From positions 5,084,001 through 5,148,000 of the forward strand of contig CBDCXQ010000001.1 of assembly GCA_965223835.1 (NCBI GenBank): a stretch of DNA of 64,000 nt, given 5' to 3'. The notes below the pieces were generated by a model, which had not been told where the DNA came from, did no database searches, and worked only from the letters and a program-made list of their open reading frames with translations. Positions 34,483-41,784 of this stretch are shown here, piece after piece. A program made the translations under genes and the position numbers. Positions within the stretch are counted from its first letter, which is position 1; every line of letters begins with the position of its first letter. The stretch is from CAVYXZ01 sp965223835. GTDB lineage: Bacteria; Chloroflexota; Anaerolineae; Aggregatilineales; Phototrophicaceae.

Positions 34483-35910
34483 ATGTCTCAACCGAATATC
34501 ATTTACATCATGGCGGATGATATGGGCTATGGTGATGTCGCCTGGTACAACGCCAAGACGAAAATTCCCACACCGAACATGGATCGCATCGCCCGCGAAG
34601 GTGTTTACTGCACGGATGCGCACTCCGCTTCCGCTGTTTGCTCGCCCAGCCGCTATGCCGTAATGACCGGAAAATTTGGTTGGCGCTCCAGCCTGAAACG
34701 GGGTGTCTTGAATGGTTTTGGTGCGCCCCTGATCGAACATGACCAGTTAACCGTTGCAAGGCTGCTCAAAGAGCAAGGCTATGCAACCGCTGCTATCGGG
34801 AAATGGCATCTTGGCCTGAACTGGTCAACCGATTCTGGCGAGCGCATCCCCAGCCCAAATGGGTCGCATTTTTGGTCCGAGGATGGCTTTGATATTGATT
34901 ACACCCGGCCAGTCACTGGTGGCCCCAACGAGCTGGGCTTTGATTACTCGTTTTGCATCGCTGGCTCACTCGATATGCCACCCTATTGTTTTATCGAAAA
35001 TGGTCAGACCGTCGGCATCCCCGACCAGGAAAAACAACCGTACTACAACCAGCAGCGCCGCGGGCTGATGACCCCAGGCTGGAAAGATGAAGCTGTCGAT
35101 ACCACCTTCGCCAGCAAATCGGTGGCCTTCATCGAACAGCATACCGCGTCACACCCGGACCAGCCCTTTTTCTTATATCTCACACCGTCAGCGCCACACC
35201 GCCCATGTGATATTCGCCCCGCTTTCGTTATCGATAAAAGTCAGGCTGGCGACCGGGGTGATATGGTCTATTTGTTCGATTGGGTTGTAGGGCAAGTGTT
35301 AGATGCATTAGATCGTCTCGATATTGCGGATGACACTTTTATTATGTTGACAAGCGACAATGGCGCCCGTCTGGTTTGTGCCGATGGCAATGACTATGGG
35401 CACAAATCCAACGGCAACCTGCGCGGTCAAAAAGCCGACATCTGGGAGGGCGGTCATCGGGAGCCGTTTCTGGCACGCTGGCCGGGACATATCGATCCGG
35501 GTACAGCAACCGACGCACTGATCTGCCTATCCGATGTGATGGCAACCTGTGCGGCGATCACCGGTGCAGATTTGGCGGCAGATACTGATAGCTTCAATAT
35601 GTTACCGCATCTAACCAACCAAAAAGCTGAGACGCCGGTCCGCGAAACGCTGGTTCATCACTCGGCTGCCGGGATGTTCTCGATTCGAGCGGATCAATGG
35701 AAACTCATCCTGGGGTTGGGGTCAGGCGGTTTCAGTGAGCCGAAATCAGTTGAACCAACCCCCGGTCAAGCCCGCGGTCAACTCTATGATTTGAGCAATG
35801 ACCTGGCTGAGACGAATAATCTATGGACAGAGCGACCAGACATTGTTCAAGCGTTAACCCGTAAACTGCAAGCCTTTGTACAAAATGATGCAGAAATTGG
35901 CTTGATCTAG
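34483..35910 (+). CDS. Sulfatase (arylsulfatase-like)
   Basis: About 475 residues from the ATG at 34483 (AAAGG upstream; a GTG at 34474 is the alternative). The formylglycine site is Cys53 in SAVCSPSRYAVMTGK, the CxPSR motif of type I sulfatases; metal-binding Asp12 and Asp13 (MADDMGYGD), the KWHLG Lys/His and the TSDNG Asp are all present. There is no signal peptide, so it should act in the cytoplasm. The maturing enzyme is not in the window. It could remove sulfate from imported sugars taken up by the nearby transporter. Confidence 0.92.
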   Translation: MSQPNIIYIMADDMGYGDVAWYNAKTKIPTPNMDRIAREGVYCTDAHSASAVCSPSRYAVMTGKFGWRSSLKRGVLNGFGAPLIEHDQLTVARLLKEQGYATAAIGKWHLGLNWSTDSGERIPSPNGSHFWSEDGFDIDYTRPVTGGPNELGFDYSFCIAGSLDMPPYCFIENGQTVGIPDQEKQPYYNQQRRGLMTPGWKDEAVDTTFASKSVAFIEQHTASHPDQPFFLYLTPSAPHRPCDIRPAFVIDKSQAGDRGDMVYLFDWVVGQVLDALDRLDIADDTFIMLTSDNGARLVCADGNDYGHKSNGNLRGQKADIWEGGHREPFLARWPGHIDPGTATDALICLSDVMATCAAITGADLAADTDSFNMLPHLTNQKAETPVRETLVHHSAAGMFSIRADQWKLILGLGSGGFSEPKSVEPTPGQARGQLYDLSNDLAETNNLWTERPDIVQALTRKLQAFVQNDAEIGLI

Positions 35911-35975
35911 ATTTTGTTCAGCTGGCTTATTCCATAACGGCCTGGCCTTACCCTAGAGTGAGGTCTGTAGATACA

Positions 35976-36998
35976 TTAATCAGGATAGGCCGCGATAATA
36001 TCATCACAAAACTGATAGATTGAGTCGGCGACCTGTCTGGCCCGATTGGCGCGGTCGGCCCAATCTGCAGCGGATGTCAATCCTAATTGACTCAGCGCTG
36101 GTCGAAATCCGTTATTCACGAATTGTTCTCTTTCGTCATCAGAACCATCAGCGCTAATGGTAAGTGCCGAAATCGCGTAAGTCACCATAATCCAGGGAAC
36201 CGCCTCACGGTGATCACCGGCATCAATCATCGCCTGGGTAGCGTCTGCAAAATAGGGGCGCAGATAGGGTTTGAGCTTAAAATCACCGATATGGGGTGTT
36301 TGGTGAATTTGGACTGCCAAATCGAAGGCTGCCATCGCTCCTTGCAGGCAGTTTTTGACCTGTACTTTGTCCCAGGCAGCGCAGCCATAAAGATCAAGTA
36401 GCGCGTCTTGCAGGTGCAGCGCTTGTTTTGCTTCTAAAATATTCCGGGACCGAATCAAGGCTTTACGATGCGTTGGGCGCTGCAGCGTCGCCACCGCCAG
36501 ATAACCCGCCAGGGCCGTACATGTAAACCATAAGTTTGCCCCCACATCATTTGGATCCATTGCCGCAATGTACGGTTCAATTCGGTTGCGTTTCTCGTCG
36601 TCGCACCGTGCCTGCACCCAGCGTCGGCGTTTGAACGCTTTCGCGATGAACGCATGGGCCTTTGTGAGCACTTGCTGCGGATCAACCAGAATACTATCCA
36701 TGACCAAATTGGGAGCCAGGCTGGGATTGGTGATGAGTGTCTCTACTGATCGGTAATCATCAGCGGATTCAAATCCATATTCCAGCATCAACCCACGATG
36801 ATGCATGTCGCTCGGCCAACGAGTCCCTTCACCTTCAATAACAACGCTCATATCGACATCACTGTAGGTGGGAAATTCTGCCTCAGGTGGTAACTCGTTT
36901 ATGCCGCCCATGAGATGTGCTCCGACAAACTCAGGACGATCAGCAAACTGCTCTTCGACCCAGGCACGACTAATATCGCGTATTTCATAGACTTTCAT
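35976..36998 (-). CDS. Nucleotidyltransferase-like hypothetical protein
   Basis: About 340 residues from ATG 36998, preceded by GGGAAG; an upstream GTG adds three residues. The opening 60 residues resemble a nucleotidyltransferase core: HLMGGINELPPEAEFPTYSDVDMSVV has a Gly-Gly in place of the usual Gly-Ser and then Asp47 and Asp49 as the metal pair. The rest is helical with a second strand region and no known motif. A kanamycin-type or MNT-like transferase is possible. Function is not known. It lies convergent to the sulfatase. Confidence 0.6.
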   Translation of the reverse strand: MKVYEIRDISRAWVEEQFADRPEFVGAHLMGGINELPPEAEFPTYSDVDMSVVIEGEGTRWPSDMHHRGLMLEYGFESADDYRSVETLITNPSLAPNLVMDSILVDPQQVLTKAHAFIAKAFKRRRWVQARCDDEKRNRIEPYIAAMDPNDVGANLWFTCTALAGYLAVATLQRPTHRKALIRSRNILEAKQALHLQDALLDLYGCAAWDKVQVKNCLQGAMAAFDLAVQIHQTPHIGDFKLKPYLRPYFADATQAMIDAGDHREAVPWIMVTYAISALTISADGSDDEREQFVNNGFRPALSQLGLTSAADWADRANRARQVADSIYQFCDDIIAAYPD

Positions 36999-37085
36999 AA
37001 ATTGCACTTCCCAGTGATCTGGCCTCTAAATGGTGTTCCATATTATTATAGACAATAAGCGCATGAGCTACACGAAAGCCCAATT

Positions 37086-37661
37086 ATGAGCTTTGACGAC
37101 CTGTTTCCAACCGGCGATGCCGAACGCCGCCAATTCCTCGCGGGTTTGTTTAACCTGTTCAGCACCGACATCATCCGCTGCTGGGCGACGGACAGGCAAG
37201 CCCGCTATTCGATGACTGGTACGCCGATCCTGCGGTCGGTGCGGGGCAATCGGGGATATACGCTGGATTACGCGCTGCAAACGGGTAAACGACTGTATGC
37301 CACCGTCATGAAATGTGACCCAGTGGTTGATGGTCCGCTGCACCATGCTGATCAGATTGAAGCCTATACCACGACCAAAGCCTTCGCCGCCTTCCTGGAT
37401 GCCGCCCGCAACCCCAACCAGTATGTAGCAGTGATTGATGGTGAAGCGTCGCCAATCGCGGGGTCAATCTTAATCTGGGGCAGCGCCACAGTGCGGGCAC
37501 AACGCGCAGTCAAAAAGGCGTATGGCCTGCACGCTATTCTAACCATGGAAAGCATCGTGGGCGATCTAGTGCAGTGGAATAATCGTGAATTCCAGATTTT
37601 GCTGGATCGCCGTGTCGCCTGGAGTCACGATTTTTATCGTGGTCTACGACAGATCAAATAG
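37086..37661 (+). CDS. Hypothetical protein, 191 residues
   Basis: I do not recognise this protein. It has a DLFPTGDAERRQFLAGLFNLFSTDI helix, an Arg-rich middle (RQARYSMTGTPILRSVRGNRGY), a DGEASPIAGSILIWGSATVRAQRAVK segment and a Trp-containing C terminus. No signal peptide, membrane helix or metal motif is apparent. It is likely real: GAAAG precedes the ATG, codon use is like its neighbours and the frame is long and clean. It lies divergent from the nucleotidyltransferase-like gene with an 87-base gap. Confidence 0.6.
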   Translation: MSFDDLFPTGDAERRQFLAGLFNLFSTDIIRCWATDRQARYSMTGTPILRSVRGNRGYTLDYALQTGKRLYATVMKCDPVVDGPLHHADQIEAYTTTKAFAAFLDAARNPNQYVAVIDGEASPIAGSILIWGSATVRAQRAVKKAYGLHAILTMESIVGDLVQWNNREFQILLDRRVAWSHDFYRGLRQIK

Positions 37662-37738
37662 GTATTGATGTCGCAACCGCCAGAATCAACAGAGGCGCGC
37701 CGCCGCACGCCCCTGCTCCTTCCCCCTTGTGGTGTTGG

Positions 37739-39520
37739 TTAGTTCTGGATGTAGAACATGACATCCGGCGGAATGGTGTTCGCGGGATCGTTCAAATCAC
37801 CATCGGTGAGCATCCGGCGCGTACTGAGCGAAATGCGATAGGTGCAGGACGGCCAACCGGCAATCGATACTGGCTCGGTTCCGGCAGCGCCGCGCGGGGT
37901 GTTGCCACTTGGCAGCGTGGGCGTGGTCCAACCCGGCGCTGAGCTAACCATCCCCAGCGACCAGGCCGCCAGCAGTTCATGATCGGTCGTGTACTGGATG
38001 TTGATGGTATCGGTCGAGATTTCCGCACAGGCATCGGCGGCCAGCTCTTGCAGGGCCAGCAACGAGACTTCGCGCCAGTTGTTGATGTATGCCGGGTACG
38101 CTGGGCTGGAAAGTACTGCCGCTACTTCGCCCAGATCAACCGCTTCCATCTTCAGGAAAATCGTTTGCCCGTTCTGCGGCATCGTGACCGCGTTGCCCGC
38201 GCCATTGTGGGGCGGATTATTGCCGCCGGGCACGACCTTGCGCGTATTGAAGCGCAGCAGGTTGCCATTGAAGAAAAATGCAGGTTGGTCGACCGGCACC
38301 CAGCCATTGGCATCCGGCACGTATTTCACATCGTAGCCCGGTGTGCTCATGTCAGGCACTACACCCACTGACTCAGTGATGATAGGTCCCCCAATACCGC
38401 CGCCACCCAGACTGATGCGTGTCGCCACATGAATCCCCTCGATCATGTCAGCGGTAATCGGGCTATAGGTGCCCATTTCGGTCTCGCTGAACAGGAAGCG
38501 ATATTTCAGCGGCTGATTGTTGGCGGGATGCACTTTGGGCATGTAACCGATCAGGCGCACATCGTTCATAAAGCCCCAGCCGTTGCCACCGATATTGTTC
38601 GCACCACTTGGGCGAGATTTGTTCAGCTTGCCATCCGGGTGCAGATCGTTGGCGACTTCGAACAGGCCAATGTGCGTGAAGTAGGGATACTTGTTGAGGA
38701 TCTGTTCCTCAATGCACAGCTCGACGCAGAAGCAGGGACCGCGATTGGTCCGGTCGGGCTGCGTGCCGCGATTGGGATCTTCCTCCAGGACGGGCGCACC
38801 ATCGCTGCGATACACATTGAAATAAATATCGGGGCCGCTGCTCCCCAGTGTTTCGACGTTCACCCAGGGCGACAGGAACGTTTGTTTAAAATCAATCTCC
38901 AGGTAGTCAATGCGGAAGTAGCCATTGGCATCCGACACCGCCGACCCCAGTGGATCATCCTCAATCCAGTCTTTATCGAAGGCGCGAACCGTATACCCGA
39001 CCAGCGGCTGACGCTCCTGGGTTTGTTCATCACAGGCCAACAGTCGCCCGACAATCACCCAGGCACCCAACCGCGCCCGCAACGCACACCAAAACCGCTG
39101 GGGTATGCAGAAGTCGAACACGGCCAGGAAATTGTTCTCGGTCTGCCGCCATTTGGGTTGCAGTACGGTAACGGTGAACTGAATGGGCGTCGGCTCGGCT
39201 GGTCCTTTTTTCTGCTGGGGCGCACGTTCCAGGTAGACATCCATCTCGAACGCTTCGCCATCATAATTGTCGCCAAACGTAACGGAGAAATGTCCGCTCT
39301 CGTTGGTGGTGGCTTCAGCCAGCAATCGCTCCTGCTTGGCAGCGACCTGTTCAGGACTGACCACCGCTATGGTATCTTTCGCTTCGGCAACCACCCGGCG
39401 CATGGTATCCGAGTCGTTTGCTACGCGATACAGGCGCACCCGTGCATTCGACAGGTTTTCCTGATACTCGAGCGTGTCACAAATAACACCGCACAAATGA
39501 CCGCGTAAAATGTATGGCAT
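37739..39520 (-). CDS. Large protein of unknown function with Ig/transthyretin-like start
   Basis: A 593-residue protein without a signal peptide, membrane helix or known motif. It opens with a carboxypeptidase-regulatory/transthyretin-like beta region (LSNARVRLYRVANDSD, then TNESGHFSVTFGDNYDGEAF), a repeat of this type recurs near 180-225 (VGYTVRAFDKDWIEDDPL, SDANGYFRIDYLEIDF), and the C-terminal third is rich in Gly, Pro and Asn. A Cys cluster sits at CFCVELCIEE. GAGGGAGA precedes the ATG. It stands alone between unrelated genes. A structural, exported or phage-tail-like role is possible but not shown. Confidence 0.7.
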   Translation of the reverse strand: MPYILRGHLCGVICDTLEYQENLSNARVRLYRVANDSDTMRRVVAEAKDTIAVVSPEQVAAKQERLLAEATTNESGHFSVTFGDNYDGEAFEMDVYLERAPQQKKGPAEPTPIQFTVTVLQPKWRQTENNFLAVFDFCIPQRFWCALRARLGAWVIVGRLLACDEQTQERQPLVGYTVRAFDKDWIEDDPLGSAVSDANGYFRIDYLEIDFKQTFLSPWVNVETLGSSGPDIYFNVYRSDGAPVLEEDPNRGTQPDRTNRGPCFCVELCIEEQILNKYPYFTHIGLFEVANDLHPDGKLNKSRPSGANNIGGNGWGFMNDVRLIGYMPKVHPANNQPLKYRFLFSETEMGTYSPITADMIEGIHVATRISLGGGGIGGPIITESVGVVPDMSTPGYDVKYVPDANGWVPVDQPAFFFNGNLLRFNTRKVVPGGNNPPHNGAGNAVTMPQNGQTIFLKMEAVDLGEVAAVLSSPAYPAYINNWREVSLLALQELAADACAEISTDTINIQYTTDHELLAAWSLGMVSSAPGWTTPTLPSGNTPRGAAGTEPVSIAGWPSCTYRISLSTRRMLTDGDLNDPANTIPPDVMFYIQN

Positions 39521-39793
39521 GTCTGATCTCCCTCACTGCATCCACGAAAGGCATTAATTAATCATGTAATATTCAGTCTAATCAGATTACGCCGCTGAAC
39601 CTGACGGAAACCCTACGCGCAGCCTACCGGGAAATGGTTTTTATTGCTCTTATATGTTTGGGTAAGAAATCGGTTTGAGAATACCCGAAACGCGGGTTAA
39701 CTCAGGGTTTGTCAACCACGACAGATCGTCTCTGGTAGCTGTGATTATAGAAATTGGCGAGCTTTTACCCGCATCATGATGCAAATGTGACGA
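39521..39793. other. Intergenic stretch, nothing recognised
   Basis: These 273 bases lie between the large hypothetical protein and the secreted hydrolase, both on the minus strand. I saw no open reading frame with support, no strong hairpin with a T tract and no repeat shared with the rest of the window. Promoter elements for the large gene must be here but I could not place them. Confidence 0.4.
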
Positions 39794-40825
39794 CTATAAA
39801 TGCGTCTGGAAAAAGAGCACGGTGCGGCGCATCGCCTCGTCGAAAAATGGCGAACTGATGTTGTGCCCGCCACCATCGTATTGATAGAGTTCGTGATATT
39901 TTTCGCTGGCAGCCAGCGCTGCGCTCAAGTCATAGGAATAGCCAATATTCACGACATTATCGTCCAGGGCGTGATGGAGTTGTATTGGATGTTCCAGTAG
40001 GTCGATGTGTTCCGTTAGTGAGACAGCCTGCCAGAAGGGTTCAGCGGTGTTGGGCTGTCCATAGGCTTCGCGCAGAATCGTCCCCATACGGCGGCGTGGA
40101 AATTGCTGCGCAACATTGGGCGTGAATGATGGGTCGGATATGGAGTATTTCACAAAATCATCATAGCTGTAGACCGCCCCGGCCCAGATCACCCCGGCTT
40201 GAATAGCAGGTTCAATCAGCATCGCCCGCAGCACGAGATTACCTGCCATGCTGTGGCCCCACATGCCAATGCCATCCGGGTCAACATAATCGAGCCGTTG
40301 CAGGCTTTTCAGGGCGGCGATAGCATCAATCGTATAGCCGGGTGAGAAATACGACCCCTGCGGTTCGCCTTCCGAATCGCCATGACCGCGCATATCGATC
40401 TTGAAAACGACAAAACCGTTGCTGGCGAGGGTGCCGACATAAGCCAGATAGCGTTCGGTGGTGACATAGGTCGCGGGTGGGATAAAACCGTGATTGAAGA
40501 CGATGGCCTTGAAACCACCTTCCGGTACATCACCAAATGGAATGGTCAGCAGACCATAAATTTTATTGCCTTCGGAGGTGTAACTGGCGATGTACTGTGA
40601 ATAGTTAAAGCCATTTTCCAGCGTTTCCTCGATTACGATGTCGCTGCCCACAATCTCCAATTCGCGCAGCGCCGCGATGGTGAGTTCTTCACCAGGGTCA
40701 AAAATCGGAGTCGGTGTGAGTTCTGGTATGGCCGTTGGCGTTTCCTGAGCCGTGAGCAGGCCAGAGAAACTCAACAGGGTGAGCACAACCAGAACCAGTC
40801 TGTGACGAAATTTCATCCCAATCAT
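39794..40825 (-). CDS. Secreted alpha/beta-hydrolase
   Basis: A 343-residue hydrolase with a signal peptide (MKFRHRLVLVVLTLLSFSGLLTAQE) at the N terminus. Nucleophile elbow GHSMAG (Ser), an oxyanion NHGF motif in VFNHGFIPP and a terminal His in DGGGHN give the Ser-His core; the RGHGDS and DGIGMW stretches are of the prolyl-oligopeptidase/dienelactone-hydrolase kind. AAGGA lies seven bases before the ATG. It probably cleaves esters or peptides outside the cytoplasm. The gene is monocistronic. Confidence 0.82.
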   Translation of the reverse strand: MIGMKFRHRLVLVVLTLLSFSGLLTAQETPTAIPELTPTPIFDPGEELTIAALRELEIVGSDIVIEETLENGFNYSQYIASYTSEGNKIYGLLTIPFGDVPEGGFKAIVFNHGFIPPATYVTTERYLAYVGTLASNGFVVFKIDMRGHGDSEGEPQGSYFSPGYTIDAIAALKSLQRLDYVDPDGIGMWGHSMAGNLVLRAMLIEPAIQAGVIWAGAVYSYDDFVKYSISDPSFTPNVAQQFPRRRMGTILREAYGQPNTAEPFWQAVSLTEHIDLLEHPIQLHHALDDNVVNIGYSYDLSAALAASEKYHELYQYDGGGHNISSPFFDEAMRRTVLFFQTHL

Positions 40826-40935
40826 CGCGACATCCTTATGACAACAATCTGCCGTATCGTAGCATAGGTGTGGGGAGTCGCCACTAACTTTCTAAACAAC
40901 TTCACATGATTGGGTCAGATAACGTACACAGGTCT

Positions 40936-41694
40936 TTAGGCGGGAAGCCTTTTCGCCGACTGTAAATGCTGTTGGTTGCCGGTGGCTATGTTGTGGGCTT
41001 TGTAAGCCGGGTATTTTGTCAGCAAGAACATGTAGATGAGATTCATGGCCGTCACCAGGATGCCCGTAGCATAGTAGATGGGCGTAACAAAGGCGTTCGA
41101 CAGCAGCGGTAGAAACAGAAAGAAGAAGCCAATATTCGACCCCAGCAGCAACCCCCAGGCGAGCAGGAATGACTGCCCTTTGCGGTTGCGGCGTCGGCGC
41201 AACAGCGAGATGTTGAACACATTGGAGATGATCTCCGTCGTGGCAATACTGATCAGAAATAGTGGATCGTCCAGATGGCTGTAAATGAAAATGAACAAGC
41301 CGAGAATAGCGACTTGCAGGGCGACATAAACGATGATGTATTGCCGCCGGTTGAGATCAGGGAATAATTCCTGGCGACTGAACTTGATCGTCTGATAATG
41401 AACGATGCATTCCAGCAGGGTAAAGATCAAGATGCCGAACCAGAACAGCTTGAACAGCCAGTGATCGACCTCGACAAACCAGTGGGTGAACAAACCCACA
41501 AACACCAGATCGTGCGCGAAGAAGTACATATTGGCGAACGCCGGAATCGCATGCGTTCTGTCGCGAAACCCCAGCCGGATGCCTTCGAGATACTGAATAA
41601 ACGCCCCGACAAAGATCATGCCCCCGGCCAGCAACACCGCCGCCAGCCGCGAATCAATATTATTAAGCACTTCAGGAATGGTATAGGTAATCAT
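40936..41694 (-). CDS. Multi-spanning membrane protein of unknown function
   Basis: About 252 residues from the ATG at 41694 (a GTG at 41703 adds three). Seven hydrophobic helices are visible, with polar residues in the membrane-side segments (AHDLVFVGLFTHWF, DHWLFKLFWFGILIFTLLECIVHYQT) and a basic RRRRNRKG loop. I do not recognise the family. A perfect 22-base inverted repeat lies at 41713-41734, directly upstream, implying tight control. It follows the LuxR/NB-ARC gene on the same strand. Confidence 0.72.
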   Translation of the reverse strand: MITYTIPEVLNNIDSRLAAVLLAGGMIFVGAFIQYLEGIRLGFRDRTHAIPAFANMYFFAHDLVFVGLFTHWFVEVDHWLFKLFWFGILIFTLLECIVHYQTIKFSRQELFPDLNRRQYIIVYVALQVAILGLFIFIYSHLDDPLFLISIATTEIISNVFNISLLRRRRNRKGQSFLLAWGLLLGSNIGFFFLFLPLLSNAFVTPIYYATGILVTAMNLIYMFLLTKYPAYKAHNIATGNQQHLQSAKRLPA

Positions 41695-41712
41695 GATTCT
41701 CACTCGTCTCTG

Positions 41713-41734
41713 TGTTGTAATCTGAATTACAACA
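41713..41734. promoter_or_regulatory. Perfect inverted repeat, candidate operator
   Basis: Arms TGTTGTAAT and ATTACAACA with a four-base spacer (CTGA), perfectly symmetric over nine bases each side. It ends 18 bases before the ATG of the membrane protein and just ahead of its ribosome site, a position suited to a repressor of the TetR/GntR/MarR-like kind or an activator. The nearest regulator gene is the LuxR/NB-ARC protein upstream; no proof links them. Confidence 0.55.
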
Positions 41735-41784
41735 TGAGCAGCCGGTGAGCGTCACCCCCCAAAGGGGTAGTTTCGCGCAAGCGT

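Noticed and set aside
38429..39508. 359-codon plus-strand ORF opposite the 593-residue protein
   Set aside because: Antisense reading; the minus-strand frame has better composition and a ribosome site.
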